A stretch of DNA of 64,000 bases, from positions 73,842,001-73,906,000 of the forward strand of contig OZ231126.1 in the NCBI GenBank assembly GCA_965153355.1. Reading direction: 5' to 3'. Within the stretch, counting starts at the first letter, position 1, and the number at the start of each line of letters is the position of its first letter. A model generated the notes under the pieces. It was not told where the DNA came from. It did no database searches and was given only the letters and a program-made list of their open reading frames with translations. Positions 55,333-64,000 of this stretch are shown in pieces. The DNA comes from Flaccisagitta enflata. Lineage: Eukaryota; Chaetognatha; Sagittoidea; Aphragmophora. The position numbers and the translations under genes were made by a program.

Positions 55333-56422
55333 TTTGAAAATGTTTTTTTCAAAAGTTGCAAATGAGCATATTGAAATTCGAAAAAATTACAAAATCGATG
55401 CTTAACTTTGACCAAATGTTATGAAATTTGGTATGCATGTAGGTGAATGTTCCCCCCAACTACAGTAAAAATTTCATTCTTTAACTCCAACAGGAAGTGC
55501 CATAAACAAAAATAATAAAATTTTAATGTCATTTTTCTAAGTTTTCATTGTAACCTGACATTTTTTACAACATTTTTGTAAAGGACAAGATAAAATGGAA
55601 ACAAACATCGCAAAAATTTTTTATATTAGTACCAAATAGGTAAAAGCAGACCTGTAAAAAAGAAATGACCATTCGACTCCAACTGTGTCGTAGATATTGT
55701 CAAGAAGTTGGTGCATGAAAATGAGTGTCAGGTGATTTTATTTTTTTGCATAGGAATTTTTTTCTTTTATTAACATATCCACTATATAGAACCCTACACC
55801 AATGATTGGTTTCCAATTGAATATCATCGGGGCGTGTGATTCACACGTCAGAACAGTTTTGAGTCCAAATTGGGCGATTTGGTGCATTAAGATATGCTGA
55901 AAACATACTGAAATTTAAGTGTTTTAAATCGGTTCATCCTGTCTTAATTGCATCTTTTTCAAAGGAACTGCAAAAACAAATTTGGCAACATTTTTACTCA
56001 AACTAATGCCATTTTTAAACAAAAAAAGATAGAGATACCAGATTGGCGAGTTTTTCAAGAGCTTCAAAATGGTGTAAGATTTTATTTTGTTTTATTGATT
56101 TTCAATAGCGCAATCAGCCATTCAAAAGTGCGTCTTTTTTTTAAATTCATGTAGTATAGTATATATTTTGTTTTGAGTGGCCGTAGCCACGAAGTTCAGG
56201 GATAAGTTTATATAGTTCCCAGTTTTCATCTCTCTATGGGTAAATTTCGAAGTCTGGCGCCCTTAGACTCGCGGTCCAGCTATACTTTTTAGTCAATGGA
56301 TGGATACCCATACCGCATTTATTCGGCTTTTTTGATGAGGTGGCAGCTCGAGAAGTCTCCACAAGATACTTGGGATGTTTTTTTAGTAGTAGCATTCATC
56401 TTGGATACCATTTCCGTTGACC
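55333..56422. other. Non-coding, no feature recognised
   Basis: AT-rich; no gene, no repeat identified. Confidence 0.35.
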
Positions 56423-56903
56423 TAAGTCCCTTCCCCTAGCAGAAAAGCGCTATCTGCAGGCTAGGAACCCAGTCCAAGTTATTTTACCCATCCTTTCTCT
56501 TTTCCTCTATCTGTCTTCCCTTAAAGCATTTTATTCATATGATATATATGGGTACTGTATCAGGTTTTTTTTCTTTGTTTTTATCTATTCGTCCTGGTTG
56601 GCTAACCCAACTGGGTCTTACGGTACGATTTGTAATTGTTTTTTTTTCTCATGTTACCCAAGTCCTAAGTCCCTTCCCCTAGCAGAAAAGCGCTATCTGC
56701 AGGCTAGGAACCCAGGCCGAGTTATTTTACCCATCCTTTCTCTTTTCCTCTATCTGTCTTCCCTTAAAGCGTTTTATTTATATGATATATACGGGTATCG
56801 TATCAGTTTTTTTTCTTTGTTTTTATTTATTCGTCCTGGTTGGCTAACCCAACTGGGTCTTACGGTACGATTTGTAATTGTTTTTTTTTCTCATGTTACC
56901 CAT
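56423..56903. repeat. Direct tandem duplication, ~242-bp unit, two copies
   Basis: CCTAAGTCCCTTCCCCTAGC begins at about 56423 and again at about 56665; the units are collinear to TTTCTCATGTTACCCA with few substitutions. The repeated open frame (GWLTQLGLTVRF) is an artefact. Confidence 0.9.
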
Positions 56904-56964
56904 CTCCATTTTCAATTCGATCTACGTTGCAGCCCCCTCTGCCTCTCAGTGTATACGGCAATGA

Positions 56965-57410
56965 TTTGGAAAAAAGTCGAAGAGACAAAGTCCCTTCGGT
57001 CTTTTTGATTCCTGCAGAGAAAAACGGAGCTAAGAAAGAGTTGATTCTCCTCTTTCAGATAGCGCCAAGCAGAATTTTCTGCGATTGATAGTTTTGGAGC
57101 TATGATTTTTTAAACCTTTTTATATTTTTCGCATTTTTTCCATTTTTCCCAAAAACAAGGAATCGAGTTAGTTGAAGTCCATTTGAACTTTGAAATGTCC
57201 CAGGTGATGATTATGCATCCTGGCAGCACAGTCTCTCTCTCATTTCAACTCTGGACGCTATGAGACGCTTTGTCAGTCAGTCCATCCATTGGTCTGTTGG
57301 TCCGTCTGTCTGTCTGTCTGACAACCAGACAAAAAACAATCACAAGAAATTCCAAAACCTCGCACTTACGACTTTTTTTCCTACGGCGAGAGCCGCCTTC
57401 ATTGGTACGG
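56965..57410. mobile_element. Family C full copy
   Basis: GGAAAAAAGTCGAAGAGACA, CCTTCGGTCTTTTTGA, GCGCCAAGCAGAATTTTCTG, GTCTGTCTGTC block, ending CTTACGACTTTTTTTCCTAC, GGCGAGAGCCGCC, TTCATTGGTA. Confidence 0.75.
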
Positions 57411-57725
57411 CATGATTTTGTTTACAGTTTCACTTAAATTTTTTTTTTCTGGTTCCGTCTCAAGCGTGTTGGGACGGCGGACCAAGTGTCACGTCTTGCC
57501 AAAAGCCTCGAGTCATCCAGTAACCAATTTTTTGAGTTCATCTTTTTTTTCGCCATATTTATCGATTCTAGTCGCATGTTACACGACTTTTTGCATCGCT
57601 ATATCCACAAGCTGAGCCGGACTTCCTAATAGGCTTGAGAGGCCTAAGCTTAGGGCCCCGCGGTGAGGGGGGCCCCGCGGTAGAGCCCCCAACTTAGAAA
57701 AAAAAGAAAAAAAAAAGTGAAATGA

Positions 57726-57785
<60 letters not shown>

Positions 57786-58239
57786 CAGGGAGAGAATGAC
57801 AAAACGAAACACAGAAAGAAAGAAAACAAAAGAATAGAAGAAAAGCTCCATTGTTACAGAATACAGATATACTATTGAGGTATCAAAAAAATTCTTTTAC
57901 ATTTCTATTCAAAAGGGGAACTACTGAATTTTAAACATTTTCTTTGTTCAATCTCTTGCTTATTATGAAGTTGCAAACCATAATCTGTCAGATTTTGTTC
58001 ACAATTGAATACATTCAATATTAGAAAAAAAATTTTATTACTACTCGACCAAAAAAAAGCCACACCCTATTTTGGGTTGATGAAAAAGAAAAAAAAATCA
58101 TTTGAACTATTTTTTGTTGAATGGATTTTTTAAGATTTTCAAACTTTCTTTCATTCTAGACCAATCCCAGATCTGTATCTCAAACGGTTTAGGAGCTAGA
58201 GCTTGTCAAAGTGACATTCTAATTTGTAAAAATGCTCAT

Positions 58240-58407
58240 TTTTAGTCGCAGACATGCGACTCAACACTCAACACCTTAGTCCGTCGGTCGGTCTGTCGGT
58301 CGGTCTGTCTGTCGGTTGGTCACATTTTTGAATTACGAGCATTTTTTTTCGCACTACTGCTCCTGCCCAACCGTCCGCGACTGGATTGCCGTGTATCCGG
58401 CCTTGTT
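58240..58407. mobile_element. Family A variant copy
   Basis: AGTCGCAGACATGCGACT hairpin, CGGTCGGTCTGTC units, CTCCTGCCCAACCGTCCGCGACTGG, GCCGTGTATCCGGCCTTGTT; closest to 14750-14917. Confidence 0.75.
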
Positions 58408-58533
58408 CAATGGGATTTCAAATTGATAAGTGGTAACGTTTTTATTCTTTTTTATGCCATTTCTAAACGAAAAAAGCTAGAATTGCCAAAGCCAAATGCC
58501 AAAAGCCAAATGAAAGATATTTTCAAGAGCTTT

Positions 58534-59145
58534 CTCCAATTTACAAAGGATGAAAGCCTTGCAAGCTTTCAATGGTGTTTACTCCGGATTGCTCACAACT
58601 ATCCTTTAACAGTGACAAAAAGAAGCTTACCTGACAAAACTATCACCTTGACTGCATACCTCATTAGCATAGGGTCGGACAGTCCTATACCATAAAGTAT
58701 ACACAAAATGTCCAACAAAAGTAACAATCAAAAATTACTAATGTACTGGTGGAAGTACTGACACTAGCAATATTGATTAGAAAACCATACCCTTAGAGGC
58801 AAGAATCGAGGTACAACCAGTTGGGACGGCCGGCATTCTATACCAAGGTACTGATACTTATGAAAGTTGAAACAACATTGCCCTTACAAAAGGAGGCCAG
58901 AATTCTCCAATTTACAAAGGATGAAAGCCTTGCAAGCTTTCAATGGTGTTTACTCCGGATTGCTCACAACTATCCTTTAACAGTGACAAAAAGAAGCTTA
59001 CCTGACAAAACTATCACCTTGACTGCATACCTCATTAGCATAGGGTCGGACAGTCCTATACCATAAAGTATACACAAAATGTTTAACAAAAGTAACAATC
59101 AAAAATTACTAATGTACTGGTGGAAGTACTGACACTAGCAATATT
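58534..59145. repeat. 240-bp direct duplication, two copies
   Basis: CTCCAATTTACAAAGGATGA to CTGACACTAGCAATATT occurs at 58533-58775 and 58896-59142, almost identical (CC/TT difference in one place), so the duplication is recent. The shared 50-codon frame has no recognisable homology. Confidence 0.9.
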
Positions 59146-59332
59146 ATTTATAAACAAAAAGAAATACGTACCAATGTTCTACCAAATGGGCTTTTGGTAA
59201 AGAAAGAAGGGGGGCAGCAGAGGTGGAAAAGCTGAGGGAAAGAGGTAGTAGGGCCCATGGAGGGGGGGGGGGCTGGGGGGCCCCGCGATTGTAATCAAGC
59301 CTAGGGCCCCGCGGAGGGTAAGTCCGGCTCAG

Positions 59333-59787
59333 TCCTCAAGTCAATGGATCAATTGTCCGTCCGTTTGTATCTTTGGCTCTTTGCCTACTAGCATAGAGGC
59401 GGACAGGGCACGAGTTGCTCCTGCCGGCCGTTTGCACGCAAAAATGATATCATTCAGATCCTCTTAACTGAGGTTTTTTTTCCCTGAGCCTCAAAGGCCT
59501 TTGCACAGTGAAGCCAATCTAAGTCAAACCGCGAAAAAAAAGGGAGAAAAAAAAATATTATCATTTTTTTAGTTCCCATCCGAGACATGATCAAAAGGGA
59601 TGCTGTTACCAAATTGCATGGTATTATTTCAATGTATATCAATGTTATAGTTATTCAAAGTTGAATTATTCCATTGACTTCAATGGAGGAGAAAAAAATT
59701 TTCATTGCCGCCCTTTGCCATGGAAAGACTTTGATCAGCCTATAGGTATGTCAATTACAAACTTTGATGTGCAATTTCAAGATCCAG
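59333..59787. other. Non-coding, no feature recognised
   Basis: Continuation of the sequence interrupted by the hAT-like element; GTCCGTCCGTTTG and ACGCAAAAATG hint that it is the remainder of a family A copy whose hairpin is at 57568. Confidence 0.35.
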
Positions 59788-60004
59788 TTTTTAGTCGCGT
59801 GCTACGCGACTCTACACCCCGCTTTGTCGGTCGGTCCGTCCGTCAGTCCGTCCGTCGGTCCGTCGGTCCGTCCGTCACACTTTACTTTTTCAGCGTTAAT
59901 GGGGGTTTTGGCCTTATTGCCCCTGCCCAAATGTTCCACTGTCCTCAATCATAGCCCCTGGCCACCCGCACGCGACTGGGGTAGCCGTGTATCCGGCCGT
60001 GTTG
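59788..60004. mobile_element. Family A copy
   Basis: AGTCGCGTGCTACGCGACT hairpin, CTCTACACCCCGCTTTGTCGG, GTCC units, CACCCGCACGCGACTGGGGT, AGCCGTGTATCCGGCCGTGTT. Confidence 0.8.
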
Positions 60005-60280
60005 CTAATTCAGGAGAAAATGCACATGGAAAACTGTTGAGAAAAGGAGACAAAAGACATTTTCAAATTTGCAGAAAAAACAATGACCAAAAAGAGGGAT
60101 CTTTAACAATCAAGAGAAAAATATTAATTATCACAGAGCTTTAGAAAAAACCTACAAAACTATAACTATAACATATAAAGAATAACTAATCACAGCCAAA
60201 TGGTAACGATGGACGGAAAAAATACTCAAATGTCTAGTTTTAGGAGTTTCACATCAAAAACGTAAGGATCCCACAATCTT
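60005..60280 (-). other. Presumed 3' UTR of the non-LTR retrotransposon
   Basis: About 275 bp downstream of the ORF on the minus strand. No poly-A tail or clear 3' boundary is visible before the family A copy. Confidence 0.4.
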
Positions 60281-63200
60281 TTATCCTATTCCAATGATAT
60301 GAGGCGGAGGCAGGGGTGGCGCCCTGGCAGCGATGAGGCCAGAATTAGCGCGTTGAAGCAAAACCGAGAGACGCTGAAAAAGTTGCCGCGTAGCAGTCTC
60401 TGTTGGTGATGGCGACCTCGAAGCCGCTTGTTTTGCAATAGCGCGGAGATGAAAAATCGCATCAGTGTCCCAACCTCCAAGAGTCTCCACAACCAAAGGA
60501 ATGAAAGAAACGCCGTTGAGCTGGCATGGTCGAGAATGCTTGTTTAGCTTGTTTGACTTCATTTGTTGAATGGCCGCTCCGGGAGAAGAAGAAGACTTTG
60601 GTAAGGCTGAGCGACTTAAGGGTGATGTAACGGCGACGTCGAAAGCAGTCTGTCGACCCCTCCAGTTTTGAAGAAAGATGTCGCCGGGTCGTGATTGTGA
60701 ATTTGCGATTAACCTTGCTTCCTTAACTGGGGAGAGACCGGCGTGCTTGGCAGCGTCGAAGATGGCATCCCGAATAATGTCATGGCGATGAATTCTTTCA
60801 TACTCGGTTGCACAAGTAATTGTGTGGTCACCAAATGCATCAGAGTCTTTTCCGCACGCTGGACACTGATGTGCGGAATTGTAGACCTGAAGGCCAAGCC
60901 GATAACAAAGAGCGATGCGAAAGTTCTCCGGGATGATAGAGAGACCGAAAGTAGGATTAGGGATAGCGTTCAAAAAGGCACCCGCTTGAGGAAGGCCGAG
61001 GGATAGGAGACGGGCCGAAGAGCGCTGATCACCCCTCAAATGTGCATCTTGCATGAGAGACGATAGGACTTGGGAATCGATGAGGTGTGATAAGTTCTTT
61101 TGTGAGAAATCCCCGTTGGCATCGTCGAGCGTGGATAAAGAGGATGGCGGCAGTGAGGAGACAGCATTTCGAAAGAAGGAGAGAGAAGCATCGAGATCAA
61201 GACGGAAGGAGAAGTTGGCCAAGAGATCGTTGACGATATCCTTTGTTTGATGAAGTGAGCTGAGATAAGCTGCTGGGGCATGTTCCAAAGCAGAACGAAG
61301 ACCCAGACCACCCATTGAAACTGGGAGGGAGGCCTGAACCCAAGCTGAATCAGTCATGGGACGATCCAAAATATCATCTATGGCTGAGCGTTGAATGGTG
61401 TCAAAACGCCGGTAAGCATCCTGAAGATCAGCAGGTCTGCATGTACGCAATGTGTACATCATTTTTGGCAGAGAGAGACAAGAACGAAGAAGGGCGAGCT
61501 GAATCTGAGGATTGCTTAGAGTAGAAAGTTTGGAGATGATAGTTGATTCAACCTTTGAGATTCTCTCATCCACAGCATCTTGTACAAAATCAGAGGTACC
61601 AATAGGAGATCCAAGAAGATGAATGCCGGCTGAATCTGCTCGAGGAATACCATTTGCCAACGGATCTTCTGTGTCAGGGAAATTCTGTCCGACCCAGATA
61701 GAACTCTTGGCCTTGTTGAGGTGAAGACCTTTGCTTGGACCTTCTCTTTCCAAAATGTCGACAACTGTGCGCAAGGAGTCAATATCACCAATCACCGTGC
61801 CGTCATCCATGATCCACATGTTGGAGACAAGGTTGGGAGCTGCGGAGTTAATTTCTTCTATGAGTGGCTGCAAACCTGCTCCAAAGAGGTAGCCGGCCAC
61901 TGCATCCCCTTGTTTAGCCCCGACGCTGCTGTAAAGACGATGCCCTCGAAAGTAGAGATGGGATGGCTTTCCATAGGCTAACTCAGCCCAGGAGGAAAGA
62001 GACGGAAGGCGTTTGCGTGTCTCCGACAAAAAGTGCGACCGGTCAATATTATTGTAGGCGTTCTCGAGGTCAACTTGTAAGACATATCGGTCTTTAATCG
62101 GAGTCCTGGAGTAAAGTGTGGTCGCAGTTGCATGGAGAACCGACTCACAGCCGCCTCTTATCTTGATGCCTAGTTGGCAAGGGCTGAAAACTTGGACAGC
62201 CTCTTCCGCAAGGATGGCCGCTAGACATTTCGACGTCAGCCGAGCGTATACATCTCCAACAGCAATAGGACGAATACCGTTGTTCTTCTTTTTGGCGGCG
62301 TGCAAGGAGGCTGCAAAGAGGAAAGGCTGAATCTCCCCAGGAATTTTTGCACGATTCATCAAATTAACTAGAGAGGTGAGAGACTTGTAGTACCGCAGTC
62401 GTTGATTTGGATTTGGGGCCGAAAATAAGTCCTTGAAATAATTTGCACGAAAGCTAGAAGGCCCTGGGGCGGTGTCGGCATTAAAGGACAAAACGCAAGA
62501 CCTTACTACTTCATCGGGAATGGGGACAGTGTCTGGAGTAGGACCATCAGGAAGGACCGGAGGAGGCGCCTGTGGATGTTTGTCCGACAAAGCACGAAGG
62601 ACGGCATCTGAATCATCAGCAAGGCCTTCCGAAGCCAGAGCTTGAAGTGCGTTTCTGTATTGGCCAACTTGAGCCTTTGCTTCCGCGCGTTTTGCATTGA
62701 AGTCTTTGTTTGAACCGTCATTTGAGCGACGATCCCAACGCCGCTGAACTTTATGCTGATTGGATTTGGCCTCTTCCCAAAGTTCACAGAAACGACCTTC
62801 TGACCAACGTTTGAGCCGGTCTTGAATGACAGAGGGTAAATTCCGCGACGGGCCCCGACCACCGCGGAGGGGGGTGAAAAGGACCGTTTTAGCGAAGATG
62901 AGCAAGAGAGACCAGTTATATATCGATGAATCAGCAATAATTTTCTCATAGAGCACGCTTAAAGTAAATGCGCAAGAATCCCGACACGAGCGCGGAACAT
63001 GATCCAGCGTGGAAATGTAGGTTTCCAAGACATCTGAGATCCGAGGTAGATTTGGATTGTGGGGTAAGGCCGTCGATTGAGGAGGAGGAACATTGATTCT
63101 CATGAGGGAAGGGACGGCGTAGTCATGATCCTGATTATCATTGACGCGAGGATCCACAGTCGCATCATCAGTCGCATCGGAAAAAGATGGTTGAGGTAAA

Positions 63201-63757
63201 CGTTGTGGAACATCTGGAGGGCGGCCATTAGGGGTGACCAGAATCGAGTCTTGAACCGTGGAGGCGTTGGGAGGATCCAGACGCGGAGGGCGACCGGTAG
63301 GCGTGACAAATATTGACGCCTCCTGAACGGGCAAGGATCGTTGAGAATCGAGATCCGAAGGATTCAGCGGTGAACGCACTGGAGAGGAACTGCTCGCGGG
63401 AGTAACGAATTCAACTGATGAGATGTCAGATAACGGCGATGATGGGTGGACGGGTGATGCGAAAGAGGAACGCATAGCGACGTGAGAGATAGGGGAGGAT
63501 GCGATGGAGATGGATGGCGCAGCCGCAGCAACGCCATTTTGAAGGGGCGACGGGCGCGGCTGATTAGTTTCAAAAAGTAGACGGCAACGACGACAGCGGA
63601 AAGGGACTTTACTGCTGGCGGCCTCGGAATATGTGCGGTAGCCAGCACAGGTGCAGTGGGCACATGCGAGGCAGTCTTCGCATTGTACAGAGTCCGTATG
63701 ACGACTTGATTTGTCGCAGATGCAGCAAGTCCATGTTGAGCCTTTCGGTTGAGACAT
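60281..63757 (-). CDS. Non-LTR retrotransposon polyprotein: PHD-like finger, RT, CCHC, restriction-like endonuclease
   Basis: An uninterrupted 1,158-residue frame starting at ATG 63757 (MSQPKGSTWTCC). It copies its own RNA into a nicked chromosomal target. Order: PHD-like finger (C-x2-C...C-x2-C...H..C...C-x2-C, residues ~11-58); Ser/Pro-rich linker to ~220; RT with GIRPIAVGDVYARL, QVDLENAYNNIDR (motif A, ~559), GAKQGDAVAGYLFG (motif B) and MDDGTVIGD (motif C, ~650, MDDG in place of the usual FADD); LNKAKSSIWVG; CCHC finger CPACGKDSDAFGDHTITC (~960); then the restriction-like endonuclease signature RPGDI...AFDVAVTSPL with a distal Lys/Asn-rich stretch and PLVVETLGG. No APE endonuclease. Length and domain order fit R2/CRE/NeSL/Utopia-type single-ORF elements; which clade is uncertain. 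It looks intact and may be young. Confidence 0.92.
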   Translation of the reverse strand: MSQPKGSTWTCCICDKSSRHTDSVQCEDCLACAHCTCAGYRTYSEAASSKVPFRCRRCRLLFETNQPRPSPLQNGVAAAAPSISIASSPISHVAMRSSFASPVHPSSPLSDISSVEFVTPASSSSPVRSPLNPSDLDSQRSLPVQEASIFVTPTGRPPRLDPPNASTVQDSILVTPNGRPPDVPQRLPQPSFSDATDDATVDPRVNDNQDHDYAVPSLMRINVPPPQSTALPHNPNLPRISDVLETYISTLDHVPRSCRDSCAFTLSVLYEKIIADSSIYNWSLLLIFAKTVLFTPLRGGRGPSRNLPSVIQDRLKRWSEGRFCELWEEAKSNQHKVQRRWDRRSNDGSNKDFNAKRAEAKAQVGQYRNALQALASEGLADDSDAVLRALSDKHPQAPPPVLPDGPTPDTVPIPDEVVRSCVLSFNADTAPGPSSFRANYFKDLFSAPNPNQRLRYYKSLTSLVNLMNRAKIPGEIQPFLFAASLHAAKKKNNGIRPIAVGDVYARLTSKCLAAILAEEAVQVFSPCQLGIKIRGGCESVLHATATTLYSRTPIKDRYVLQVDLENAYNNIDRSHFLSETRKRLPSLSSWAELAYGKPSHLYFRGHRLYSSVGAKQGDAVAGYLFGAGLQPLIEEINSAAPNLVSNMWIMDDGTVIGDIDSLRTVVDILEREGPSKGLHLNKAKSSIWVGQNFPDTEDPLANGIPRADSAGIHLLGSPIGTSDFVQDAVDERISKVESTIISKLSTLSNPQIQLALLRSCLSLPKMMYTLRTCRPADLQDAYRRFDTIQRSAIDDILDRPMTDSAWVQASLPVSMGGLGLRSALEHAPAAYLSSLHQTKDIVNDLLANFSFRLDLDASLSFFRNAVSSLPPSSLSTLDDANGDFSQKNLSHLIDSQVLSSLMQDAHLRGDQRSSARLLSLGLPQAGAFLNAIPNPTFGLSIIPENFRIALCYRLGLQVYNSAHQCPACGKDSDAFGDHTITCATEYERIHRHDIIRDAIFDAAKHAGLSPVKEARLIANSQSRPGDIFLQNWRGRQTAFDVAVTSPLSRSALPKSSSSPGAAIQQMKSNKLNKHSRPCQLNGVSFIPLVVETLGGWDTDAIFHLRAIAKQAASRSPSPTETATRQLFQRLSVLLQRANSGLIAARAPPLPPPHIIGIG

Positions 63758-64000
63758 TGTCGGTTTTATCAAAGGAGAGTCATAGGTGACTTTAATTTAG
63801 TTGATTTATACAAAGCCCACGAAAAAATCGCATTCGCCGTCATTCCGAAGAAATCGGGCGAGGGCTATCTATAGTCTTATTCCGTTTCGTCGCCGTTTTA
63901 TTCATCGCCGAAATTTCAAAATCGACGTCGTAATCGCGAAAATTCAACTCCAATTCGCTTGTGACAATTGTGGAAATTTGACCGACGCAATTGGCCCGAA
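63758..64000 (-). other. 5' flank or UTR of the retrotransposon
   Basis: About 240 bp rich in CG and TCG words, unlike the AT-rich surroundings. It may be element 5' UTR or the target sequence; the 5' boundary is not visible. No rRNA or snRNA target was recognised. Confidence 0.4.

Larger units (their letters stand above)
57612..59332. mobile_element. hAT-like non-autonomous element, 1.7 kb, nested contents
   Basis: CTGAGCCGGACTT at left and exact complement at right, with related GGGGCCCCGCGG blocks just inside both. The eight-base flanks TCCACAAG and TCCTCAAG differ at one position, compatible with an aged hAT duplication. It contains (AAAG)n at 57720-57785, a family A copy and a 240-bp duplication; no transposase. 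Confidence 0.7.

Noticed and set aside
56598-57088. Repeated frame with GWLTQLGLTVRF
   Set aside because: A product of the 242-bp tandem duplication running into a family C element.
58423-59066. Two frames with an identical 50-residue end
   Set aside because: They result from a DNA duplication; no start context, splice sites or homology were recognised.
60743-61981. Several plus-strand frames opposite the retrotransposon ORF
   Set aside because: They are shadows of the long minus-strand RT frame.

Overview
The window reads as nuclear DNA of an invertebrate animal. The coding pieces are split by GT-AG introns with compatible phases. One gene encodes a metazoan-type PAR/CES-2-like bZIP factor. 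Penelope-like and restriction-endonuclease-type non-LTR retroelements are present, and most of the rest is microsatellites, fold-back elements and hairpin-ended repeats. I cannot name the species.

Layout. 1-250 is a Penelope-like reverse transcriptase remnant. 427-4363 is a bZIP gene (two coding exons visible, with a nested cluster of TIR elements and a long pyrimidine tract in the intron). 4.4-18.3 kb is repeat-rich and gene-poor: hairpin-ended elements, a pogo-like MITE, a 4-bp-TSD MITE and a 1.65-kb array of an 11-bp repeat. 18.3-30.3 kb holds four phase-matched exons of a 212-residue, cysteine-containing, acidic-tailed protein whose introns are packed with nested MITEs. 30.3-40.0 kb is mostly repeats, with one ambiguous two-strand-open minisatellite gene near 37.1-37.9 kb.

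The most interesting object is 40036-53622. It is a 13.6-kb segment bounded by inverted CACTG... termini, flanked by TA on both sides, and carries many subterminal GTGGTCC/GGACCAC motifs in both orientations. Inside it lies a 13-exon plus-strand gene (43243-50473, about 1,000 residues) whose introns and phases I could assemble by eye and whose protein I do not recognise. I read this as a probable large autonomous DNA transposon with an undescribed or highly diverged transposase. An inverted duplication of what may be its first exon sits at its 5' side, and smaller elements have landed in its introns.

53.7-59.8 kb contains a 1.2-kb palindrome, direct duplications and a hAT-like 1.7-kb element. 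60281-63757 (minus) is an apparently intact non-LTR retrotransposon ORF: PHD-like finger, reverse transcriptase with MDDG, CCHC finger and C-terminal restriction-like endonuclease.

A recurrent theme is at least three short repeat families with one shared plan: a perfect terminal hairpin at one end, a short copy of the hairpin arm near the other end, and simple tandem repeats between. This resembles non-autonomous Helentron (HINE/DINE-like) elements; that assignment is inference. All exon models were made by reading splice signals and phases, without transcripts or searches.
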